Assembly: GCA_017522785.1 (NCBI GenBank)
Contig: JAFWYF010000012.1
Coordinates: forward strand, 79,807 to 143,806
Direction: 5' to 3'
From: Bacteroidaceae bacterium
GTDB lineage: Bacteria > Bacteroidota > Bacteroidia > Bacteroidales > Bacteroidaceae
DNA: 64,000 nt
Below, in pieces: positions 18,601 through 26,279 of the stretch. The stretch's first letter is position 1, and each line of letters opens with the position of its first letter. Under the pieces are notes generated by a model, which was given only the letters and a program-made list of their open reading frames with translations, did no database searches and was not told the origin of the DNA. A program made the position numbers and the translations under genes.

Positions 18601-19521
18601 ATCAAATGATGAACGGCCCAAACTCTTTGCTGCATTTGCACTCATCTCTAGGCCCCATTCACTCCAATTGTAGTTAAGGAAGAACATGTCTGTTACAGGT
18701 TGATCCATTGTTGGATGATGGAACCAATGGTCGTTATTTCCTACAGTTAGTGAGCAATTATTGTCCGATAAAGCACCGGTGTTTGATACAAATGCATACC
18801 AATCGACATGGAAAGGATGGTTCAACTCCTTTGCAATCTTATGACATTCTGCAAGAAAATCAATCATAGGTTCATACACTTCTGTTGACCAATAACCTTC
18901 GGGGTTGAATGTTAAACCATCTATACCGTAGTATTTAAGAAACTGAATCAATTTGCGTGCATAAATAAAATTACCATCAAAATCCTGCTCTACAAGGTCA
19001 TAAAGAACTTTTCCGGCCGGTGATTCTGCTGTAACAGCTCTACCCCAATCAATAAAATAGGTACATCCTGTTGCAACACCGTTTTTGTGAGCTACGTCGT
19101 TGAATACACCGGGTACACGCCACCAACTGTTCGACCAATTGGAGTGATACTTAATGTACTGCCACATACTAAAGTTGTCGCCATCGAAATTGTAGCGTGG
19201 CAAAGGACCCCATTTCTTTGTCATCTCACCGGTTGGAACGCACCAACCAAGGTTTTTTGCATTTGTGTCATTTAGGTCGGGGTTAGCTTGTGCTCCCGGC
19301 ACAAAACGATTTTTAATGGGTACACGTGAGATAAAGAAATTCTCATCGACATAGTTGTTGCCAACTCCCCATGCTCTGCCCGGTTCCCATTCGTCTAATG
19401 CTTCTACGATGTTGTTGGGAATTGCATACTGCACATACATCTCGTGTGTTGGTACGCTTTGTGCAAAGGCACCCACGCACAGCGATAATGCTGCTACCGA
19501 AAGTAAATGTTTAATTTTCAT
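15697..19521 (-). CDS. Secreted GH85 endo-beta-N-acetylglucosaminidase with LamG domain and T9SS tail
   Basis: Large secreted enzyme of 1274 residues. A signal peptide (residues 1-20, ending GAFA) leads into a GH85 domain (~45-480) that should cleave the chitobiose core of N-glycans; YYGIDGLTFNPEGYW (197-211) holds the expected Asn-x-Glu pair, N206 and E208. Then come a jelly-roll-like region and fibronectin-like segments (~490-800), a LamG/concanavalin-type domain (~830-1080), a PKD-like segment (~1110-1190) and a C-terminal sorting domain (~1200-1274, starting near MIYPNVF and containing GIYVVTVMKEGK) typical of type IX secretion. It stands alone, without a SusCD pair. Host or dietary glycoproteins are probable substrates. 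Confidence 0.85.
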   Translation of the reverse strand: MKIKHLLSVAALSLCVGAFAQSVPTHEMYVQYAIPNNIVEALDEWEPGRAWGVGNNYVDENFFISRVPIKNRFVPGAQANPDLNDTNAKNLGWCVPTGEMTKKWGPLPRYNFDGDNFSMWQYIKYHSNWSNSWWRVPGVFNDVAHKNGVATGCTYFIDWGRAVTAESPAGKVLYDLVEQDFDGNFIYARKLIQFLKYYGIDGLTFNPEGYWSTEVYEPMIDFLAECHKIAKELNHPFHVDWYAFVSNTGALSDNNCSLTVGNNDHWFHHPTMDQPVTDMFFLNYNWSEWGLEMSANAAKSLGRSSFDVYAGFDQQARGYGQNGNAGWNALMRQPVSIVVWGAHDRSQLYISSTEGGQSDYAVQNEYVKKQELLFSGGNRNVLDLPKIKDDNTSASFSDLATWHGYAKAVREQSTLYELPFVTRFNLGNGRFMNNEGVTTWNHKWYNIGMQDMLPTWRWWIDNGDGKSVPSQAIELDFTFDDAWFAGSCLKVHGATERSDVRLFATKWDVENGDDEFRLVYKPNVATSNLQLMVSKEGAENNFVYVALPQEAKAGEWNSVVIKASEAGLQAGDVIGCIGLSVRNTNANYEALLGEFAFVPASFNEKPATPVITHAEVLKRFYNRADIKIVWNMPEPASRKAEYKDCPVYNEEVGTWYYEIWVKQGEQETLVTTTTSWAAYAVDAPMIIGIDAVQIGVRAVGKDGRAKSDIVWSDEIVQKLTLIETLTVDKEIIKPNEEFTIGFEDPNHTVSDIEIYNAFSGKLEASGKDVLTLTISLPETGSYDVKVTTDGKELMNRSLILVSPEETGRLPQINSLVSDIQNISPDNREVNFTADINKGTEYLDAPCTVSQSLYMSEPYQLTVDADIMNVHYNTSFALWFKVEKFEHASLGTLLMTKVDRNHTKIVGDYHWTTNVWGEMWTAIRPAGYAKNNNIGRDNAENELSVCFDGAPAGTPNYEHNNDVDGLTEGYAVQPGVWYHVCITKNGRDLKMYLNGKEVINCQSRGRDPNYAWGNAAKFYVGGSMTNLASFTGWVDEVQIWSKTLSPEEVLQSMRGYKTAPDNLEGYFTFENTKTDENGYIYFPNSGKNVEAVAGAYMTIGKDDNGTNRDYPQNQLTTALGVPMLEGSLNVNYESSRWMLDGAVLNSSTDETANATYKLVENGKYSVTLTANNSWGSTSKTITDYIVVTDIDDVNAENGYMIYPNVFKGTADVLFAADGIYDVVVFSADGKRVASDIFEARAGELRTISLADASEGIYVVTVMKEGKVLRSFKIQK

Positions 19522-19650
19522 AAATCACTTTTTTAAGTTATTTTTAATAGTATGAAATATTTCCATATAATATCAGGCAAATATGTGAAATTTAATTTTT
19601 ATATACAATAATTACATCTAGTTTTTACCAACAGTAGTGTAATTAAATGC

Positions 19651-19686
19651 AAAAATAGGTACAAACGTCTGTTTGTACCTATTTTT
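19651..19686 (-). terminator. Terminator of the M3-S41 operon
   Basis: A perfect 16-bp stem (19651-19666 with 19671-19686, loop GTCT) with A and T flanks, 25 bases beyond the S41 protease stop codon. Confidence 0.88.
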
Positions 19687-19710
19687 ATGCTTTTCGTTGG
19701 GTTAAATTGG

Positions 19711-21330
19711 CTATTTAACCACTAACTGAGTTGTTGCTTTGGGGAACGATTCTCCCTTTTCCAATATTTCTACAGCCTTTATCACTGTTGGGTCGAATGT
19801 GTTTATATATCTTACATGCTCCAACATTCCAAGTATGTTGTAAATAATGTTTGCATGTATGGAATTTTCCAATCTCTTACGCGACTTTTCTATTTGCCAA
19901 TAACGTGGTTTCAATCCTTTGCCCGATGCATAACTTACAAAGTCGGATACAAGGTTTTGTTGCTCTAGGAATGCTAGTAACTCCTCGTACTTATCAAATG
20001 TCTTGAGTTCGTTGCGATGTTTGTCGCTATAGGCGAATGTGTACTGCTGAATAAGCCTGTTTGAAACAGCCTGAGTAAAATATGATGTTATATCCGTTGT
20101 GTCGCTCGAAACAAATATATCGGGCATTATTCCTCCACCACCATATACGGTGCGTCCTAACTTTGTTTTGTATACAAGAGAGTCGTTTTGGTGTATGCTG
20201 TCTTGCGAAAAGAATTCGCCACGTTCGTAGCGTTTTACAATGTCCATTTCGTACTCTTCGTTGTCTCCTTTCAAATATGGTTTTTGAATACAACGTCCCG
20301 ATGGGGTGTAGTATCGGGCAATAGTTAGTCTCACAGCCGAACCATCTCTAAAGTCAAAAGGTTGTTGAACAAGTCCCTTGCCAAATGTTCTGCGTCCAAT
20401 GATTATTCCTCGGTCGTTATCCTGCACTGTTCCGGCAAGAATTTCACTTGCCGATGCCGACGTTTCGTCAGTCAGAATGACAAGTGGCGTGTTTTGGAAA
20501 TTACCATATCCATTTGCATACTCTGTGCTACGTGGCTGGTGTATTCCTTCGGTGTATACAATTGTCTCGCCTTTCTTAAGAAACTCATTAGCTATTTGAA
20601 GTGCAACACCCAGATAACCGCCTCCATTGCCTCTGACATCAACTATAATTCCTTGACATCGTTGCATTTGCATGCGTGCCAATGCTATTATAAATTCTGC
20701 AAAGGTGTTTTCGGCAAAACGGGCAACCTGTATATATCCCCATTTGTTATCTATCATATATGCCGCTTCTACACTTTCAACAGGAATGTCGCCACGTACA
20801 ATATTAAATTGTAGCAATTCGCTGTTGCCATATCGTTTTACACCCAACTTTACATTGCTGCCTTTGGGTCCTTTAAGTTTCTTTTGTGCCGCTTCGTTTG
20901 TACACGAATCGCCAACAAATAGTGTGTCATTTACGGTTATTATGCGGTCGCCTGCAAGAAGTCCAACCTGCTCCGATGGCCCTCCGCGAATGACGTCTGT
21001 AACGTGCAGAGTATCCTCCTGAATAATAAAACGTATACCAATTCCGCTAAATGAACTTTTAAGGTCGGCATTAGTTGCCTCTAGATCTTTTGCGGGAATA
21101 TATGTGCTGTGTGGGTCGAGTTCCTTTAGTATAAGAGGCATGGATTGCTCTATAATCTGCTCCATGCTAAGTGAATCGACATAACAAGCGTGAACTAACT
21201 CCATAAGTTCGTCCACTTTGTTGTTTGTCTGTGAGTAATTTTTGTAATATTGTTTTTGTGAAATATTTATTCCAATGATTACTCCAAATATTATACATAG
21301 AACCAAAAGGGTTGGTAGGTATTTCTTCAT
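19711..21330 (-). CDS. S41-family C-terminal processing protease
   Basis: Protein of 539 residues, anchored or exported by an N-terminal hydrophobic helix (~5-23). A PDZ domain (~85-170) precedes the S41 catalytic domain. The Ser-Lys dyad is visible as S293 in ETSASASEILAG and K318 in RRTFGKGLVQQPF, the 25-residue spacing usual for tail-specific proteases; the oxyanion region GNGGGYL is intact. It acts in the periplasm, trimming protein C termini. It is the last gene of an operon after the deaminase (58-base gap). Confidence 0.92.
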   Translation of the reverse strand: MKKYLPTLLVLCIIFGVIIGINISQKQYYKNYSQTNNKVDELMELVHACYVDSLSMEQIIEQSMPLILKELDPHSTYIPAKDLEATNADLKSSFSGIGIRFIIQEDTLHVTDVIRGGPSEQVGLLAGDRIITVNDTLFVGDSCTNEAAQKKLKGPKGSNVKLGVKRYGNSELLQFNIVRGDIPVESVEAAYMIDNKWGYIQVARFAENTFAEFIIALARMQMQRCQGIIVDVRGNGGGYLGVALQIANEFLKKGETIVYTEGIHQPRSTEYANGYGNFQNTPLVILTDETSASASEILAGTVQDNDRGIIIGRRTFGKGLVQQPFDFRDGSAVRLTIARYYTPSGRCIQKPYLKGDNEEYEMDIVKRYERGEFFSQDSIHQNDSLVYKTKLGRTVYGGGGIMPDIFVSSDTTDITSYFTQAVSNRLIQQYTFAYSDKHRNELKTFDKYEELLAFLEQQNLVSDFVSYASGKGLKPRYWQIEKSRKRLENSIHANIIYNILGMLEHVRYINTFDPTVIKAVEILEKGESFPKATTQLVVK

Positions 21331-21388
21331 CTTTCTAAAAATTCAAACTGTTTTTTTAATATTCCAGTATGTACTACTTGCGTGTCAA

Positions 21389-21817
21389 CTATTTTTCTCC
21401 TTCGTTCAAAAAAACAGTTTCAATGCCTGCACGTTTCAGCAAGTCTATTCCGTCGGTCAAACGATATTGCTCTGAATATACAACCCTTTTTATACCTGCC
21501 TGAACAATAAGTTTGGCACATTCAATGCATGGCGATGCTGTTACATAGAGCGTCGCCCCGTCGCTGTTGTTGCCCGAACGTGCAATCTTTGTTATTGCAT
21601 TGGCCTCGGCATGTAGCACATAGGGTTTGGTTAAACCATCTTCGTTCTCACAAATGTTTTCAAACCCCGATGGTGTTCCGTTGAAACCATCCGATATAAT
21701 CATTTTGTCCTTTACTATGAGTGCACCAACTTTGCGTCTTTGACAATATGAATTCTCTGCCCAAATCTTTGCCATGCGAATATAGCGCATGTCTAAATCG
21801 TGTTGTTTCTTTTCCAT
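21389..21817 (-). CDS. dCMP deaminase family protein
   Basis: Zinc enzyme of 142 residues that is expected to deaminate dCMP to dUMP for thymidylate supply. The zinc and catalytic residues are in LHAEANAI (H69, E71) and SPCIECAKL (C97, C100). The N-terminal YCQRRKVGALIVKD and GFNGTPSGFENI match the dCMP deaminase/ComEB branch rather than cytidine deaminase. It begins 2 bases after the lipoprotein gene, so the two are cotranscribed. Confidence 0.92.
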   Translation of the reverse strand: MEKKQHDLDMRYIRMAKIWAENSYCQRRKVGALIVKDKMIISDGFNGTPSGFENICENEDGLTKPYVLHAEANAITKIARSGNNSDGATLYVTASPCIECAKLIVQAGIKRVVYSEQYRLTDGIDLLKRAGIETVFLNEGEK

Positions 21818-21819
21818 AA

Positions 21820-22233
21820 TTATCTGTTATGAAATTGCATGTAAACATTATTCTGCTGTTTTATTTGCAGATAATTTATATCTCCATTGTAAGATTCCGA
21901 TTTCTCGAATATATTTTTCATTTTCTTTGCTATGCTATCGTTGGATATGTCGCCATTGCTCACACTCACTTGTGTACATCGGAACAGTCGGTTGCTCCCG
22001 TCTGCTTGCCATTTTCCCGATATTGTTGCTCCTTTTGGGGTAGTGGCAGTAAATGCTCCATCGAAGAACTGCAGGCTATAAATCCCCTTTGGGTCAATAT
22101 TCTTATTACCTTCCCTTATCAATGACAGTTTCCATGTACGGTTCATGAAAATATCCACAATATCATCGCTTTGTGAGCATGTGCAAAGCAATATCGATGC
22201 GAGCAATATAATCGGTAAATATATTTTTTTCAT
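21820..22233 (-). CDS. Lipocalin-like lipoprotein (DUF4847 type)
   Basis: Protein of 137 residues with a lipoprotein signal (LLASILLCTCS, lipid Cys near residue 17-19). The rest looks like a small beta-barrel of the lipocalin-like families common in Bacteroidales: NRTWKLSLIREG, then SLQFFDGAFTATTPKG and ISGKWQADGSNRLF. It is probably an envelope lipoprotein of unknown ligand. It lies between the M3 peptidase (54-base gap) and the dCMP deaminase (2-base gap). The DUF4847 name is from memory and should be confirmed. Confidence 0.7.
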   Translation of the reverse strand: MKKIYLPIILLASILLCTCSQSDDIVDIFMNRTWKLSLIREGNKNIDPKGIYSLQFFDGAFTATTPKGATISGKWQADGSNRLFRCTQVSVSNGDISNDSIAKKMKNIFEKSESYNGDINYLQIKQQNNVYMQFHNR

Positions 22234-22287
22234 TTCTTTCTTGAATCGATGTAAAGATAGTCTCTGTAAACTACATATAAAATATAA

Positions 22288-24357
22288 TTACTCTTTTTTT
22301 ATGCCGTCTCTTTCGAGTAGAGGCTCAATTTGTGGCTTGTGCCCTCTGAATCGGATATACAACTCCATGGGTGCTTCTGTATCTCCGCGCGACAAAATAT
22401 TATCACGGAACGATTGAGCAACCTTCATATTCATTATTCCTTGCTCTTTGAATAAAGAGAAAGCATCGGCATCGAGCATCTCTGCCCACTTGTAACTATA
22501 ATATCCGGCAGCATATCCTCCCGACATAATATGGCTGAATTGTGGAGTAATTCCGCATTGCTCAGGTTGATGCATAAGCGACAGTGATGCTTTTGTCTTA
22601 TGTTCATACTCTATTACATCTCCTTCGAATGCTACAATTCTGTTGTGCCATGCTTGGTCTATAAGTCCAAGAGATACTTGTCTTATGCATTGATATGCCG
22701 ATAGAAAATTGCGCGATGCGTGTATCTTTTTCAATAGCTCCTCGGGAATGCTCTCTCCGGTTTTGTAATGAAAGGCAAATGCTTTCAAAAATTCCTCTTC
22801 GCCGGTGAAATTCTCCATAATCTGCGACGGCATCTCGACAAAATCCCATAGTACGTTGGGGCTGCATTGGCTTGCATACGTAACACTCGAAAATATTCCA
22901 TGCAAGCAGTGGCCGAACTCATGCATCAAAGTATTTACTTCGTCAAAGTTCAGCAGAGTGGGTTGCCCGGGTAATGGCTTTCTGTAGTTGGTCGATAGGG
23001 TTATATGTGGCCTGTAATCAACTCCATTTTTATCTCTGTATTGTGCTTTTAACGAGTCCATCCATGCCCCGCCATGCTTTCCTTGTCGAGTGTAAAAATC
23101 GCAGTATAGCAGTGCCAGATATTTCCCGTCAAAATCCAATACCTCCCACACTTTTACATCGGGATGAAAAGTTGGTATGTCATCGCGTAACTTAAACGTA
23201 ATGCCATAGAGACGTGTAGCTAGGTAGAATGCTCCATATATTGCTTGGTCTAAGTCGAAATATGGGCGCACCATTTCGTCGCTCAAATTAAATTTTTTCT
23301 CTTTTAGCTTCTCGGAGTAATAGGCGAAGTCCCATGCTTCGAAAATAAAATCTTCTCCTTCGAGCTCTTTTGCTGTAGCAATGACCTCGTCTACATCCTG
23401 TCGTGCGGCAGGTAGGTAGGCCCATGTTAGTTTACCCAACATAGAGAATACGGCATCACTGCTCTGTGCCATGCGCTCTGCCAACACATAGTCGCTGTAT
23501 GTGTTATATCCTAATAGACGAGCATATTTTAAACGGGTGTTTACAATTTCCTTTACAATATCTCTGTTGTCAAATTTGTTGCCCTTTGCTCCAATAGTGT
23601 TATATGCCATGTACATCTCTTTGCGTAACTCACGATTCTTGCAAAATGTCATGAATGGCATGTAACTCGGTCTGTGCAGAGTAAATACCCAACCCTCTTT
23701 CTTTTGTTCTTTTGCAGTGTTTGCCGCTGTTTCTATGAGATCTGTGGGTAGCCCAGCCAACTGTTCATTGTCGGTTATGTGAAGAGTGAAATCGTCGGTG
23801 TCCTTAACAAGATTTTCTTGAAACTTTAAGGATAGGGTAGTGAGTTGTTTGCTCAAACGACGGTACTCCTCGCGTTCTTCTCCTTGCAGGTTTGCTCCAG
23901 AACGAACAAAATATGTGTATGTTTCTTGTAGTAGCCTTTTCTGCTCCTTGTTCAAATGTGAATTCTCCTGTTCATATACAGCTTTTATCTTTGCAAAAAG
24001 AGGTTCGTTCAATGTTATGTTGTTACGATGCTCTGTGTACAACTCCTGAATTTCCTCTTCAATCTTAAGGATTTCGTCGTAACTACGTGCATTAATAAGT
24101 GCACCGAATGCATATAATACATTGCTTAACATTTCACCGGCACGTTCAAAAACCTCTATGGTATTTTCGAATGTGGGCGATTGTTCGTTGTTGCAAATCT
24201 TCTCAATCTCCTCTGTCTCGCGTTTGATACCTTCTTTTAATGCCGGAATAAAGTGCGATAAATCTATACGGTCGTATGGCACTGCGTCGAATGGTGTCTC
24301 ATAAGCAGTGCATAGCGGGTTCTTTTCTGTTGATTTCTTATATGTTATATTGTCCAT
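22288..24357 (-). CDS. dcp: M3-family metallopeptidase (peptidyl-dipeptidase Dcp type), cytoplasmic
   Basis: Zinc peptidase of 689 residues without signal peptide. The HExxH motif is HEFGH (H479, E480, H483) and the third zinc ligand is expected at E508 in DFVEMPSQ; FNLSDEMVRPYFDL and the late HIMSGGYAAGYYSYKWAE are strong family markers. It should degrade oligopeptides in the cytoplasm. A second M3 gene at 46732-48837 encodes a lipoprotein paralogue. First gene of the operon with the lipoprotein, deaminase and S41 protease. Confidence 0.93.
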   Translation of the reverse strand: MDNITYKKSTEKNPLCTAYETPFDAVPYDRIDLSHFIPALKEGIKRETEEIEKICNNEQSPTFENTIEVFERAGEMLSNVLYAFGALINARSYDEILKIEEEIQELYTEHRNNITLNEPLFAKIKAVYEQENSHLNKEQKRLLQETYTYFVRSGANLQGEEREEYRRLSKQLTTLSLKFQENLVKDTDDFTLHITDNEQLAGLPTDLIETAANTAKEQKKEGWVFTLHRPSYMPFMTFCKNRELRKEMYMAYNTIGAKGNKFDNRDIVKEIVNTRLKYARLLGYNTYSDYVLAERMAQSSDAVFSMLGKLTWAYLPAARQDVDEVIATAKELEGEDFIFEAWDFAYYSEKLKEKKFNLSDEMVRPYFDLDQAIYGAFYLATRLYGITFKLRDDIPTFHPDVKVWEVLDFDGKYLALLYCDFYTRQGKHGGAWMDSLKAQYRDKNGVDYRPHITLSTNYRKPLPGQPTLLNFDEVNTLMHEFGHCLHGIFSSVTYASQCSPNVLWDFVEMPSQIMENFTGEEEFLKAFAFHYKTGESIPEELLKKIHASRNFLSAYQCIRQVSLGLIDQAWHNRIVAFEGDVIEYEHKTKASLSLMHQPEQCGITPQFSHIMSGGYAAGYYSYKWAEMLDADAFSLFKEQGIMNMKVAQSFRDNILSRGDTEAPMELYIRFRGHKPQIEPLLERDGIKKE

Positions 24358-24415
24358 TGTTTTCGCTATTTGTTTATGCTCTTTAAATAATTGATTTTAT
24401 TGAAAGAAACCTTTG

Positions 24416-24423
24416 CAAAGGTA
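24416..24423 (-). promoter_or_regulatory. -7 element (TACCTTTG) of the M3-S41 operon
   Basis: TACCTTTG on the minus strand, within a 14-bp palindrome (24409-24422), about 59 nt before the M3 start codon. No clear -33 element. Confidence 0.5.
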
Positions 24424-24540
24424 AACAAATGTCCTCTCTTTTCCTCTTTTATTTTTAAAATAATTGTGAAAAGAGCATGCATTATTAACACAATCAAATA
24501 ATATTATTTTCTCAGGTGTAACATTACTCAGAAAAGGGTA

Positions 24541-24584
24541 TTAACAAATAGGGCTCTCAAAATTTTGAGAGCCCTATTTGTTAA
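24541..24584 (-). terminator. Terminator of nagA
   Basis: A perfect 44-bp palindrome just beyond the nagA stop codon; the outer part is AT-rich and the core is GC-rich, ending in a T run on the minus strand. Confidence 0.9.
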
Positions 24585-24603
24585 TTATGCTTATCGCGCT
24601 AAA

Positions 24604-25767
24604 TTAAATGTTGAATGTTCCTTCAACAACCTTACCCATGGCCCATACTCCACGTATGTTCAAGTTGTCGTCGAGTATCATTAGGTCGGCGTCTTTGTCT
24701 TTCTGCAAGGAACCTTTTCTGTCGTAAACGTTCATAATCTTTGCAGGTGTCTCCGATGCCATGCGCACTGCATCTTCCAAAGGAATTTCGGCTTTCTGTA
24801 CTAGTGTGCGAATTAAACGGTCCATTGTGGCAACGCTTCCTGCAAGTGCCGAACGGTCGGCTAATTTACAAACACCATCTTCAATTATTACGCGTGGGTC
24901 GAATGCAACGTTGCTGTCGCTTGCTGCACAAGCCAATGCGTCTGTAATAACACATGCACGCTCAACACCTTTTATTTTGTGTACAAGACGTAGAATGGTT
25001 GGAGGTACATGAATACCATCGGCAACAACCTCAACGGTCATATCGTCGTGCAAATAGATACTCTCAACAGTACCCTCGTATTTGTATTCGCGACGCTTGT
25101 GGAAACCCGGCATAGCGTTGTAGAAGTGTGTTGCGTGTGTGTAGCCATTTGCATGTGCTGTGTGAATGTCGTCATACTCAGCCTGTGTGTGTGCTACAGA
25201 TGCAAGAATGCCTTTTGAGGTGATATATTTACCAAACTGCATTGCTCCGGGCAACTCGGGGGCGGCATCCCAACGTTTAATACAGTGCCACTTCTCAACA
25301 AGAGGAATGTATTCTGCAGGGTCGGGGTCTTTAATATTTTCAGGAATTTGTCCACCGGCCATCTTCATGTTCAAATAGTGTCCCTCTAAGTGAAGACCCA
25401 GAATAGGACTGTTGGGCTCATTCATCAATTTTGTACAAACCTCTGCCGCTGCCTCAATCATGGGAACAGTAGATGAAGACAATGTAGGGAAGATACTTGT
25501 TGTACCATGTTTCATGTGTGCGGCAACTGCAACGCGGAATGCCTCTTCTTCGCCCTCCATGAAGTCGCGTCCTCCACCACCATGAACGTGTATTTCAACA
25601 CCACCGGGAACAACATACATGCCTTTGGCATCTACTAGTTCAGCGCCTATCACAGCTAGGTCGCAGTTGGTTACTTCAAGAATTTTGTTGTCTCTGATGA
25701 TTACAGAACCATCCTTTAACCAACCTTGTGGTGTAAGGATTTTCGCATTTATAATTTGTGTAAGCAT
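24604..25767 (-). CDS. nagA: N-acetylglucosamine-6-phosphate deacetylase
   Basis: Amidohydrolase of 387 residues that converts GlcNAc-6-P to glucosamine-6-P for catabolism or recycling of cell wall sugar. Metal and catalytic residues are visible: EIHVHGGGGRDFME, HLEGHYLN (metal Glu), VAHTQAEY and THFYNAMPGFHKR (metal His), and ITDALACAA (catalytic Asp). Normal length. It stands alone, with its own terminator. A GC-rich hairpin at 25814-25833 lies in its leader. Confidence 0.94.
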   Translation of the reverse strand: MLTQIINAKILTPQGWLKDGSVIIRDNKILEVTNCDLAVIGAELVDAKGMYVVPGGVEIHVHGGGGRDFMEGEEEAFRVAVAAHMKHGTTSIFPTLSSSTVPMIEAAAEVCTKLMNEPNSPILGLHLEGHYLNMKMAGGQIPENIKDPDPAEYIPLVEKWHCIKRWDAAPELPGAMQFGKYITSKGILASVAHTQAEYDDIHTAHANGYTHATHFYNAMPGFHKRREYKYEGTVESIYLHDDMTVEVVADGIHVPPTILRLVHKIKGVERACVITDALACAASDSNVAFDPRVIIEDGVCKLADRSALAGSVATMDRLIRTLVQKAEIPLEDAVRMASETPAKIMNVYDRKGSLQKDKDADLMILDDNLNIRGVWAMGKVVEGTFNI

Positions 25768-26214
25768 ATTGAAAATATTTGTTGGTTTTTAATTGTCTGT
25801 ATATCAAATTATTGCCTGCTTAATTTTGCAGGCCTTTATAATTCTTGGTTAATTTCTGCACACAAATTTATTTAAATTACTCATTAATTGATACTTTTTA
25901 ACAAGAAATTTTCGGCATTAAACCAAAATTATTCAATTTGGCCTATTTCTATACAATTCTTGCATAATAATTATATTCTCGGAAGAAGTTTAATGGTGCT
26001 CTTGCAAAAAGTTCGGTATATGCTTGTTGTTGTGTGAAAATGTAAACTATTATGTCTTGTTCGGTAAAATAATGTAATAATATAAGTTTTATGCATTTTT
26101 TTAATTTGCGGATTGCTTTTTAGTGAATAATGCGATTATTTGCTTCCTTTTTGCGAAAAATACTCCAACTTTTACTAAAATTATACTAAAAACTACCTCT
26201 TTTTTTAAGTTTTC
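25768..26214. other. Intergenic region between divergent nagA and glnN
   Basis: About 450 bases without a gene. It holds a short hairpin in the nagA leader (25814-25819 with 25828-25833) and two direct copies of GTTCGGTA (26011-26018 and 26059-26066) in front of the glnN promoter. The rest is AT-rich; I see no RNA gene. Confidence 0.5.
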
Positions 26215-26245
26215 TTGTATGTGTGCCGATATATATGTACTTTTG
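26215..26245 (+). promoter_or_regulatory. Promoter of glnN
   Basis: TTG at 26215-26217, 20 nt, then TACTTTTG at 26238-26245: a canonical Bacteroidota promoter that predicts a leader of about 28 nt and shows that translation begins at 26280 rather than at an upstream in-frame ATG. Confidence 0.8.
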
Positions 26246-26279
26246 CGCTATATTGAAAAATGTAAACAAAGGTGTATTT

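Noticed and set aside
25990..26010. Sigma-54 promoter upstream of glnN
   Set aside because: A GG and a GC dinucleotide are present, but they are 7 nt apart instead of 10, and a good housekeeping promoter lies downstream.
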